A DNA stretch of 34,931 nucleotides. Origin: Candidatus Cacconaster merdequi. GTDB taxonomy: Bacteria; Bacteroidota; Bacteroidia; Bacteroidales; UBA932. Location of the stretch: contig JAGHVK010000077.1 of NCBI GenBank assembly GCA_018064345.1, forward strand, positions 1 through 34,931. Direction: 5' to 3'. The position numbers and the translations under genes were made by a program. The notes under the pieces are model-generated. The model had not been told where the DNA came from. It made no database searches and saw only the letters and a program-made list of their open reading frames with translations. Below, in pieces: positions 14,311 through 21,511 of this stretch (positions are counted from its first letter, which is position 1; each line of letters opens with the position of its first letter).

Positions 14311-15618
14311 ATGATGACAGATAATATCATTGCCTTGATAAAGCAGGAGGTCAAACCTGCTCTTGGCTGTACGGAGCCCATTGCAGTAGCGGTTGCCGCT
14401 GCGAAGAGCTGTGAGGTAATACGCTCAACAGGAGAGGAGCCTCTCTCCATTGAGGCATCGGTAAGTGCGAACATTCTCAAGAACGGAATGGGTGTCGGTA
14501 TTCCGGGAACCGGAATGGTCGGGATGAACATAGCGGTGGCCTTGGCAGCAGTTTGTGGAAAGTCGGAATACGGCCTTGAAGTGCTTAAGGACTTGGATGA
14601 AGCCGCTGTGTGTGAGGCAAAGGAACTTGCAAGTAGCGGGGCCATAAGGATTTCACTGGCTGATACTGAAGAAAAACTTTACATACGCGCCACTGCCGTT
14701 TCTGCAAGACATACCGCCGTGGCCGTAGTCAGCGGAAGTCACGACACAGTCACGGGAGTACTTCTTGACGGAAGACACTTCGAAGAAGTATCAAAGAACG
14801 GGAATGTCGGAAAAGATTCGTCCGAAATCAGCCACATGCTTGCTCCGCATTTTGCGAAAGATTTGAAAGTCAGTGAGATATTTGATTTTGTGAAGAATGT
14901 TCCCCTTGAGCGGATAGAGTTCATAATGGAAGCGGCAAGGCTGAACGGCGCACTTGTCGATGAGGGGCTCAGAAATGATTATGGGCTCAGAGTGGGGCGG
15001 ACAATACTTGCTTCGCATAACAAGGAGATCTATGGAGATTCTCTGCTTGTTCACGCAATGGCTTGTACTGCAGCGGCATCCGATGCCAGGATGGCCGGAT
15101 GTACATTGCCTGCTATGAGCAATTCCGGCAGCGGGAATCAGGGCATTACGGTAACTGTCCCGGTAATTTCGGTGGCTGAGAAACTCAATTCCTCGCACGA
15201 AGACCTTGTCCGGGCACTGACTTTGTCGCATCTCATAGCTATCCATATCAAGGGACATCTCGGTAAGCTGTCCGCTCTTTGCGGGTGTGTGATAGCCTCC
15301 ACCGGGGCCGCCTGCGGAATCGTATATCTGAAGGGTGGGGGATATGTCCAGGTATGCTCGGCCATCAAGAATATGATAGGGAACATTACAGGAATGGTAT
15401 GCGACGGGGCTAAAGTCGGATGTGCCCTGAAGGTGGCATCGGGCGTTGCCTGTGCCATGCAGTCAGCCGTCCTCGCTCTTGACGGAATCTGTGTTTCATC
15501 AAATGACGGAATCATCGAAGATGGCATTGAAAAGACCATCTCCAATCTTGGAAAGATAGGGTCAATGGGAATGCAGACTACTGACAGGATGATACTTGAC
15601 ATTATGGTCTGCAAGTAG
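14311..15618 (+). CDS. cyuA: L-cysteine desulfidase / UPF0597 serine-dehydratase-alpha-like enzyme
   Basis: A 435-residue cytosolic protein of the CyuA/YhaM (UPF0597) family, related to the iron-sulfur serine dehydratase alpha subunit. It would convert L-cysteine to pyruvate, ammonia and sulfide using a [4Fe-4S] cluster. Diagnostic blocks are KPALGCTEPIAVAVA at the N-terminus (Cys20), GIPGTGMVGMNIAVALAAVCG, GCTLPAMSNSGSGNQGITVT, LSALCGCVIASTGAACGI and MVCDGAKVGCALKVASG; the conserved Cys residues supply cluster ligands. Length fits the family and there is no signal peptide. It has its own promoter and stands alone between a divergent hydrolase gene and a converging DUF2461 gene. The alternative substrate is L-serine. 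Family assignment is strong, and the symbol rests on homology only. Confidence 0.88.
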   Translation: MMTDNIIALIKQEVKPALGCTEPIAVAVAAAKSCEVIRSTGEEPLSIEASVSANILKNGMGVGIPGTGMVGMNIAVALAAVCGKSEYGLEVLKDLDEAAVCEAKELASSGAIRISLADTEEKLYIRATAVSARHTAVAVVSGSHDTVTGVLLDGRHFEEVSKNGNVGKDSSEISHMLAPHFAKDLKVSEIFDFVKNVPLERIEFIMEAARLNGALVDEGLRNDYGLRVGRTILASHNKEIYGDSLLVHAMACTAAASDARMAGCTLPAMSNSGSGNQGITVTVPVISVAEKLNSSHEDLVRALTLSHLIAIHIKGHLGKLSALCGCVIASTGAACGIVYLKGGGYVQVCSAIKNMIGNITGMVCDGAKVGCALKVASGVACAMQSAVLALDGICVSSNDGIIEDGIEKTISNLGKIGSMGMQTTDRMILDIMVCK

Positions 15619-15649
15619 CCCTTGCTGTATCATATTCCTTGTCCGGGTT

Positions 15650-16333
15650 TCAATTCTCTTCTCTGGAGTATTCTATGGCCCTGTTGATGTAGCGGATGAA
15701 AGGCATTGCTGACTTGAAGATTGCCACCAGCCGTTCCACAAGGTCGTCTGAGGTTACGAAGGCATCGTCCGGCTCGCAGCTGAGACAGAATCTTTTAAGC
15801 CGGAAGTATTCAGCGTCCGGAGAGTCTTTCGGAAAGCCTGCAGGTACGTTTTTCAAAGAGCCTTCCCGATCCAGTGTGAGATGCGGGTCGGCATTTTCGA
15901 TTATCTTTCTGAAATCACCGTTGCCAAGTTCTATGTCTTCACGAAGTATCTTCAGTACTTTCGGGTCTGTCATATAGTCGCCGGCAGCAATGATGTGGCC
16001 GCACTCCCAGGTACCGTTGTCCGCTGCACTGACGTGGAAGTAATAGCCGCTGTAGCCTGATTTCTTACCGCCCGGGCAGATGAAGACACCCATATGGCAT
16101 TTATATGGGGATTTGTCTTTGGAAAAACGTACGTCGCGGTATATGCGGTATGTTATATCCTTGATTGTCAGGTCTCCTATTGAATCGTCGAATTTTCTGA
16201 CCCCTTCGAGGAGATTCAAAGCGAATGCTTCAAAAGTGTTCTTTGCCTGAAGATATTCACTCTTGTGTGCAAGGAACCATTCACGGTTGTTGTTCTCGTT
16301 CAGGGCGCGGAGGAATTTCAGAACGTCTTGCAT
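15650..16333 (-). CDS. DUF2461 (TIGR02453) family protein
   Basis: A 227-residue cytosolic protein of the DUF2461/TIGR02453 family, common in Bacteroidota and without a known reaction. The N-terminus MQDVLKFLRALNENNNREWF followed by HKSEYLQAK, then YRIYRDVRFSKDKSPYKCHMGVF, GYYFHVSA and the late LKRFCLSCEPDD are the family hallmarks, and the length fits. The ATG at 16333 is chosen over one nine codons upstream because it begins at the conserved N-terminus and has a TATATTTG -7 box (complement of 16350-16357) 17 bases before it. The first codons overlap the last codons of the truncated acyl-CoA ligase gene, so the ligase's 3' end is now formed by this gene's promoter region. Confidence 0.85.
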   Translation of the reverse strand: MQDVLKFLRALNENNNREWFLAHKSEYLQAKNTFEAFALNLLEGVRKFDDSIGDLTIKDITYRIYRDVRFSKDKSPYKCHMGVFICPGGKKSGYSGYYFHVSAADNGTWECGHIIAAGDYMTDPKVLKILREDIELGNGDFRKIIENADPHLTLDREGSLKNVPAGFPKDSPDAEYFRLKRFCLSCEPDDAFVTSDDLVERLVAIFKSAMPFIRYINRAIEYSREEN

Positions 16334-17364
16334 AATGTGTCTGTTTCTGCAAATATACACATTATGTCGTTATTCCGCGGCAACAAGATGAATATCCTGA
16401 CCCTGCCTCCCAATGACCTGACCAGCCTCCTTCGTACTGACCGATGAACGATTTTGTTCATCAACGGTGTGTGCAACAGCGTTTTGATATGCTTTTTCTC
16501 AAGTGATGGTTTGATTGAGGACAGGTATATGTTCTCAATTACTGAGGGTATTGTGCAGACCATATACGGCCTTACTGACTTCATTGCGTTGAGCAGAACT
16601 GTCGGTGAAGGTGTACTGTCCATCAAATAAACCGTTTTCCCGTTGCAAAGAGGATAAAGAAATCCGAATATCAGACCTTGAATGTTACCCATCGGAAGCA
16701 TCGAGACAGCGGTTTCCTTCCGGTTGCATTCCGGGCCGTCTGTGCCATAATCGATTGCGGCGCAGATTGATTCGTGCCTTATGACCATTTGGTCGCTCTC
16801 ACTTTCCAATGCGTAATGAAGCAGGGCGATATCATTCAGGTTGTCAGTCGGATAGTGTATGTCATCTGCAGTGAAATTCCCTGGATGACGTGCGTTGAAA
16901 TCTATGTAGATATTATTGAATGCATCCTCCAGCATCCTGCTGCGGCTGAACAGAAGACTGAAGTCGCTGCAGGATACGACACCTTCAATAGATGGGAGTC
17001 CGCTGATGTCGAGCCGCCTGTATATTCCGTTATCAGTGAATAGGATACGCCCTTGACAGTTGGCTATCTGCTTTTCTGTGTTTTCCGGTGTGATATCCGG
17101 GAGAATAGGTACAACTACTGCTCCGTATGTTGCGGAAGCAAGGAATGCGGCTGCCCATCTTGCTGAGTTCCCTGCACATATTACAATCCTGTCTCCTTTC
17201 ATTATGCCGGCTTTGCTGAATATGATGTGGAACCTTTCAATATGGTAGGCAAGTTGTCCGAAAGTGAAACTCTCACCATCATAGTCGCACACGGCCTTTC
17301 TGAACCAGCTCTCCGAATACTCTTTTTCCAATGTCGTGAAGTAGTTTTTCATCTTCCGCTCCAT
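16318..17364 (-). pseudogene. Truncated, degenerate AMP-dependent acyl-CoA ligase
   Basis: A 348-residue open frame matching the N-terminal 60 percent of Bacteroidales long-chain acyl-CoA synthetases, which normally run to 550 residues or more. The family start is visible (SFTFGQLA, GDRIVICAGNSARWAAAFLASATYGAVVVPI), as is the middle (AVSMLPMGNIQGLIFGFLYPL, DSTPSPTVLL). The ATP-binding loop YTSGTTGxxKG, expected near residues 181-200, reads LHYALESESDQMVIRHESI and keeps none of its Gly, Thr or Lys residues. The sequence stops after LGGRVRIFI, so the rest of the adenylation domain and the whole C-terminal subdomain are missing. It cannot be a working ligase as read. Either it is a decaying gene or a repurposed substrate-binding fragment; the long intact frame leaves both open. 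A TATATTTG box lies at 17383-17376 (minus). Confidence 0.7.
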
Positions 17365-17429
17365 TTTTCACCAAGCAAATATATTTCATCTGTTATTCAG
17401 GGAAAAGCATTTGTTGAATATAGCAGGAA

Positions 17430-17520
17430 TTTGTGATTGAATATATGTTTTATTGATTAACAGGCCGAAATTTGTGACTAAAATGGATTATTGCTATTTT
17501 TGTCATACGAAAAAATGTGA
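17430..17520 (+). promoter_or_regulatory. LytTR gene promoter with TTTGTGA-type direct repeats
   Basis: TTTGTGA occurs at 17430-17436 and 17471-17477, and a partial copy ATGTGA at 17515-17520, giving spacings of about 41 and 43 bases, close to four helical turns. The second copy supplies the TTTG of a -33 element, 20 bp before a TATTTTTG -7 box (17495-17502). The third lies just before the start codon. The arrangement suits binding by a dimeric regulator, possibly the LytTR protein itself. Confidence 0.45.
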
Positions 17521-17525
17521 CCAAA

Positions 17526-18332
17526 ATGAGTAGATTCCCTGATATATTCCTCAGATACAAGACACAGGTTCTCTTCTATCTGGCTTTGCCTTTGTTCTTT
17601 TTCGGATGGGTCTTGATCTACAATTCCGAATCCATCGTCAGCCTTCTTCGAGAAGGCCCCTCACCTGATTCCATCAATCTTAACCTTCCGATAGTCACCG
17701 CAATTATATTCGTGGTTTCGGCTCTGAGCAGATCCTTGCTCTACATTCTCCGCTCAAGAATTGTCCTGACTGCTTTCAGATATTTTCTCTGGTGTCTTGC
17801 GGAAGTGGTTGTGATTTCACTTTTCGTAGCATTGTATCTCACACTGAGAAGCCGCTCCGATCTCGTCTTCTTTGATTTCCTGCCCCGCACATTGTTGCAG
17901 TTCTGCCTGATACTGGTGTATCCTTATATTATACTTTCGCTGATATTCTACATCATCGGCATTCAGGAGGTCCGGGAAATTGACCAGGGTTCAAGAGTCA
18001 GATTCTATGATTCACGCCATCTCTTGAAATTCATAACCACCGTATCGTCTATTCTGTATGTAGAATCAAAGGAGAATTATGTGATTATCCATTATGTTGA
18101 GAATGGCCTCCTGAAACATTATCAGTTGAGAAACACGATGAAGAATGTCGAGGAACTTCTTTCAAGGAGTGGTTTCGTCAGGACTCACAGGTCGTTCTGC
18201 GTCAATCCGTCCCACATTGCAATGCTTCGCAAGGAAAAGAACGGACTTTTCTTTGCAGAACTCGATTCAGGTGCAAAAGAGAGCATCCCTGTTTCGAAGA
18301 AATATTACGAGGCATTGACTTCACTGCTATAA
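17526..18332 (+). CDS. Membrane-bound LytTR-family transcriptional regulator
   Basis: A 268-residue protein with four predicted transmembrane helices (about 15-33, 53-72, 82-105, 118-145) followed by a LytTR DNA-binding domain (about 165-265). LytTR hallmarks are ILYVESKENYVIIHY, HYQLRNTMKNVEELL, GFVRTHRSFCVNPSHIAML and IPVSKKYYEAL. There is no receiver domain, so it is not a classical two-component response regulator; the membrane part presumably senses an envelope signal or recruits a partner. The ATG at 17526 is chosen; a GTG three codons upstream is possible. Direct repeats in its promoter suggest autoregulation. The large M16 peptidase gene downstream has its own promoter and may be a target. 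Family assignment is firm, targets unknown. Confidence 0.88.
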   Translation: MSRFPDIFLRYKTQVLFYLALPLFFFGWVLIYNSESIVSLLREGPSPDSINLNLPIVTAIIFVVSALSRSLLYILRSRIVLTAFRYFLWCLAEVVVISLFVALYLTLRSRSDLVFFDFLPRTLLQFCLILVYPYIILSLIFYIIGIQEVREIDQGSRVRFYDSRHLLKFITTVSSILYVESKENYVIIHYVENGLLKHYQLRNTMKNVEELLSRSGFVRTHRSFCVNPSHIAMLRKEKNGLFFAELDSGAKESIPVSKKYYEALTSLL

Positions 18333-18366
18333 CTAAATATTTTTTTGAAATTACGATAAAAATTTA

Positions 18367-18396
18367 TTGTTTTAAGATAAATTATTATTACTTTTG
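18367..18396 (+). promoter_or_regulatory. Promoter of the M16 peptidase gene
   Basis: TTG at 18367-18369, a 19-bp spacer and TACTTTTG at 18389-18396 match the Bacteroidota promoter consensus. About 75 bases of AT-rich leader follow, including a small hairpin (GGCAT at 18413-18417 with ATGCC at 18420-18425 or nearby) and an A-rich stretch before the ATG at 18475, as seen in front of well-expressed Bacteroidota genes. Confidence 0.6.
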
Positions 18397-18474
18397 CAGT
18401 GTGGCATACGGATTGCAATGATGCCTCGGATATGTTTTTGAATTATACCACTTTTTAATTATCTAACATAAAAA

Positions 18475-21282
18475 ATGAAAAAAATCTTTACTCTTGTGGC
18501 AGTGTTGCTTGCTGGACTGTCAATGTCGGCTCAGCAGATGCCGCCGATTCCTGTTGATCCAGCCGTACGCATCGGACATCTTGATAACGGTCTGACTTAT
18601 TATATCCGTCATCACGAAGAGCCGAAGGGACAGGCTAACTTCTATATCGCCCAGAAAGTGGGCTCAATCCTCGAAGAAGAAAGCCAGAGAGGTCTTGCTC
18701 ATTTCCTTGAGCATATGTGCTTCAACGGAACACAGCATTTCTCCGGTAACGGTGTGATTCAGTATTGCGAGAGCATCGGCGTCAAGTTCGGCGCAAACCT
18801 CAACGCCTACACTTCAGTTGACGAGACCGTTTACAATATCGACAATGTCCCAGTTGGAACGACTCCGAGTGCAATCGATTCCTGCCTTTGGATTCTCCAC
18901 GACTGGGCTGACGGACTTCTTCTCACAGATGAGGACATCGACCACGAGCGTGGTGTGATCCACGAAGAGTGGCGCAGCCGCAGCGGCGCACAGATGCGTA
19001 TGCTTGAGAAGTCTCTTCCTGTGATGTATCCTGGAAACAGATATGGTGAAAGGCTTCCTATCGGGTTGATGGAAGTGGTTGACAATTTCCCGTATCAGGT
19101 CCTGAGAGACTATTATGAAAAATGGTACCGTCCTGATCTTCAGGGAATCATTGTTGTAGGTGACATTGACGTGGATGAGATCGAGGCGAAGATCAAGGAG
19201 ATTTTCTCAACAATCGCCACCCCTGTCGATCCTGCTGAAAGATACTACGTTCAGGTTGAAGACAATGCGGAGCCTATCATTTGTATGATTACCGACAAGG
19301 AGCAGCCTTATGCCCTTTCATATGTGTTCTGCAAGCACGACGCATATCCTGACAATATGAAGGACAATCTCGGATATCTGGTATATTCATACGCCAAATA
19401 TGCTGCTCAGCTGATGCTCAACACTAGGCTCCAGGAACTTGAGCAGAGTGCGAACCCTCCTTTCATACAGGGTATTGCCACAGACGGTGAGTTCTTCATT
19501 GCAAAGACAAAAGACGCATTTACTGGAATTTGCGCCTCTTCAGAGACCGACATCCTGAAGTCTGTCACCACAGTATACCGTGAACTTCTCAGGGCTGCCC
19601 GCGGAGGCTTCACTGCAAGTGAATATGAGCGCGCCCGTGCTGAAATCCTCAGCCAGTATGAGACTGCATACAACCAGCGCGACAAGAAGAAGAGTTCTGA
19701 GTTCTGCTCCGAGTATGTACGTCATTTCCTTGACAACGAGCCTATCGCCGGTGATGAGAATATGTATCTGCTTTCACAGCAGCTTGCTCCGAATATTCCT
19801 GTCGAGGCTGTCAATCAGATTGTTGCATCTTTCGTAGGTGAAGGTACTTCAAATCTTGTGCTTCAGTGCATGCTTCCTGAGAAAGAGGGCGTAACTTATC
19901 CGACTGCTGACCAGATGAAGGATGCTCTTGCTGCTGTTGCCGCAGAGAACATCGAGCCTTATGTAGATGAGGTTTCAAACGAGCCACTCATCTCTGAACT
20001 TCCTGCTCCGGGCAAGGTGAAGAAGGTCAAGGAGAGTAAGTTCGGCTACCGCAAGTACACTCTTTCAAACGGTGCGACCGTATATTTCAAGAAGACTGAC
20101 TTCAATGCGGATGAAATCATTATGACTGCAATAAGCGAGGGAGGAACATCACTCTATCCTGTATCTGAATCTCCTGTCCTCCGTACATTGAACGAACTTC
20201 TCTCAATCGGTGGCGTCGGGAACTTCAGCAAGACAGCTCTTTCCAAGGCTCTTTCAGGAAAGCAGGTCAGCGCTGTACCTGTCGTAGGAACCAACAATGA
20301 AAGCATCATTGCCAGAGGAACACCTAAGGATTTCGAGACAATGCTCCAGCTTGTGTATCTCAATTTCACTGCCCCTCGTCAGGACGATGAGGCTTTCACT
20401 TCCTGGAAGACACGTTCTGCGGCTGCGATAGCAAACCGCGCAAAACAACCAAGTTCTGCATTCCAGGATACTCTTGTAACATCTGTTCACTCTGAGCCGG
20501 AACGAGCATTGGCTCTCAGCCTTGAGGACCTTGAAAAGGTTGACTACAACCGTGCAATAGAGATAGCAAAGGAGCGTTTTGCAAATGCTGCTGACTTCTC
20601 GTTCATCTTCACAGGAAACATTGATGAACAGGTTGCAATTCCTATGTTTGAGCAATATATCGGCTCACTTCCTTCTATCAAGGGAAAGAAAGAGAAGCCG
20701 CTCGCTAAGAATCCTTTCAAAAATGGAGAAATCAACAAGCTGTTCGACCGCCAGATGGAAATACCAATGGTGAGCAACTGCTTCTTGTACCACGGAACAG
20801 CAAAGGCTGACCTGAAAGAGTCAATCGCATTCGATGTCGCTCTCAATGCTCTGACTGAGGTCCTTCTTGCTGAGATTCGTGAGAAAGAAGGTGGCACATA
20901 CGGTATTGGAGCATACGGCGCAATGGAAGCATACCCTATCAAGGAAGCTTTCGTGCAGATTCATTATCAGACCAATCCGGAAAAGTATGAATACCTCAAC
21001 CAGCGTGTTCGCGAGATTGTTGCTGACTTTGTTCAGAACGGACCATCCGAGGCCAGCCTTTCAAAGGCCAAGGAATACTTCATCAAGAACTATAAAGAGA
21101 ATCTGCGTGAGAATTCATACTGGTCAGGTGTGATATCAGACTATATCTTAAGCGGTGCCGACAATGACACCGAATACGAGGCTATCCTCAATGGCCTTGA
21201 TTCAGAAACCGTACGTAAGGTGTTTGCGTCAATATTCAACCAGAACAATCATTCAGAGGTGATTATGCATGGCGTGAAATAG
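18475..21282 (+). CDS. M16 family zinc metallopeptidase (two-lobed, secreted)
   Basis: A 935-residue exported peptidase of the pitrilysin/insulinase family. A signal peptide (cleavage about 19, SMSAQQ) precedes the N-terminal M16 domain with the inverted zinc motif HFLEH (His76, Glu79, His80) in GLAHFLEHMCFNGT and a downstream acidic block ERGVIHEEW (158-166) supplying the third ligand. The middle carries the PYALSYVFC region, and the second half (about 520-930) is the inactive M16-C lobe with KEGGTYGIGAYG. Such enzymes cleave short peptides in the periplasm inside a closed chamber. The full two-lobe length and motifs argue for an active enzyme. Codon use appears more uniform than in neighbours, which with the A-rich leader suggests high expression. 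It follows the LytTR regulator by 142 bases. Confidence 0.93.
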   Translation: MKKIFTLVAVLLAGLSMSAQQMPPIPVDPAVRIGHLDNGLTYYIRHHEEPKGQANFYIAQKVGSILEEESQRGLAHFLEHMCFNGTQHFSGNGVIQYCESIGVKFGANLNAYTSVDETVYNIDNVPVGTTPSAIDSCLWILHDWADGLLLTDEDIDHERGVIHEEWRSRSGAQMRMLEKSLPVMYPGNRYGERLPIGLMEVVDNFPYQVLRDYYEKWYRPDLQGIIVVGDIDVDEIEAKIKEIFSTIATPVDPAERYYVQVEDNAEPIICMITDKEQPYALSYVFCKHDAYPDNMKDNLGYLVYSYAKYAAQLMLNTRLQELEQSANPPFIQGIATDGEFFIAKTKDAFTGICASSETDILKSVTTVYRELLRAARGGFTASEYERARAEILSQYETAYNQRDKKKSSEFCSEYVRHFLDNEPIAGDENMYLLSQQLAPNIPVEAVNQIVASFVGEGTSNLVLQCMLPEKEGVTYPTADQMKDALAAVAAENIEPYVDEVSNEPLISELPAPGKVKKVKESKFGYRKYTLSNGATVYFKKTDFNADEIIMTAISEGGTSLYPVSESPVLRTLNELLSIGGVGNFSKTALSKALSGKQVSAVPVVGTNNESIIARGTPKDFETMLQLVYLNFTAPRQDDEAFTSWKTRSAAAIANRAKQPSSAFQDTLVTSVHSEPERALALSLEDLEKVDYNRAIEIAKERFANAADFSFIFTGNIDEQVAIPMFEQYIGSLPSIKGKKEKPLAKNPFKNGEINKLFDRQMEIPMVSNCFLYHGTAKADLKESIAFDVALNALTEVLLAEIREKEGGTYGIGAYGAMEAYPIKEAFVQIHYQTNPEKYEYLNQRVREIVADFVQNGPSEASLSKAKEYFIKNYKENLRENSYWSGVISDYILSGADNDTEYEAILNGLDSETVRKVFASIFNQNNHSEVIMHGVK

Positions 21283-21511
21283 ATTCACATCAATCTTTCA
21301 GTGGAAGAGGATGACCAAGTCGAGAGAGACAAGGCCATCCTCTCTCATTATGCCTTCCCCGCACGGTACATCTGCTTCCGCGCGAGATACAGAAGCACAA
21401 GGCTGCTGTGGCGCTCAGGCTCAGCGTCAGCTGGGGTAAATTGAGGAACACTTTGACGATTTGCCGTATCTGCGTATTCAAAACGCGGACACTAATGTTT
21501 CAAAATTGCAT
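21283..21511. other. Unassigned intergenic stretch, possible gene remnant
   Basis: 229 bases with no convincing gene. An imperfect hairpin (AGAGGATGACC at 21306-21316 with GGCCATCCTCT at 21333-21343, one mismatch) could end the M16 transcript but has no T-run. A 63-codon minus-strand frame (21290-21481) starting MNTQIRQIVKVFLNLPQL reads like the beginning of some larger protein, then turns into Arg/Cys-rich sequence without character. I think it is a decayed fragment, possibly of a mobile element, but cannot name it. Confidence 0.4.

Noticed and set aside
13173-14645. A longer minus-strand start at 14645 for the DUF3089 hydrolase
   Set aside because: It would run through the start of the divergent cyuA-like gene and add 148 residues of non-family sequence; the ATG at 14201 opens a proper signal anchor.
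15138-15614. Long minus-strand frame opposite the cyuA-like gene
   Set aside because: It is the reverse shadow of a well-supported gene, with no motif or start context of its own.
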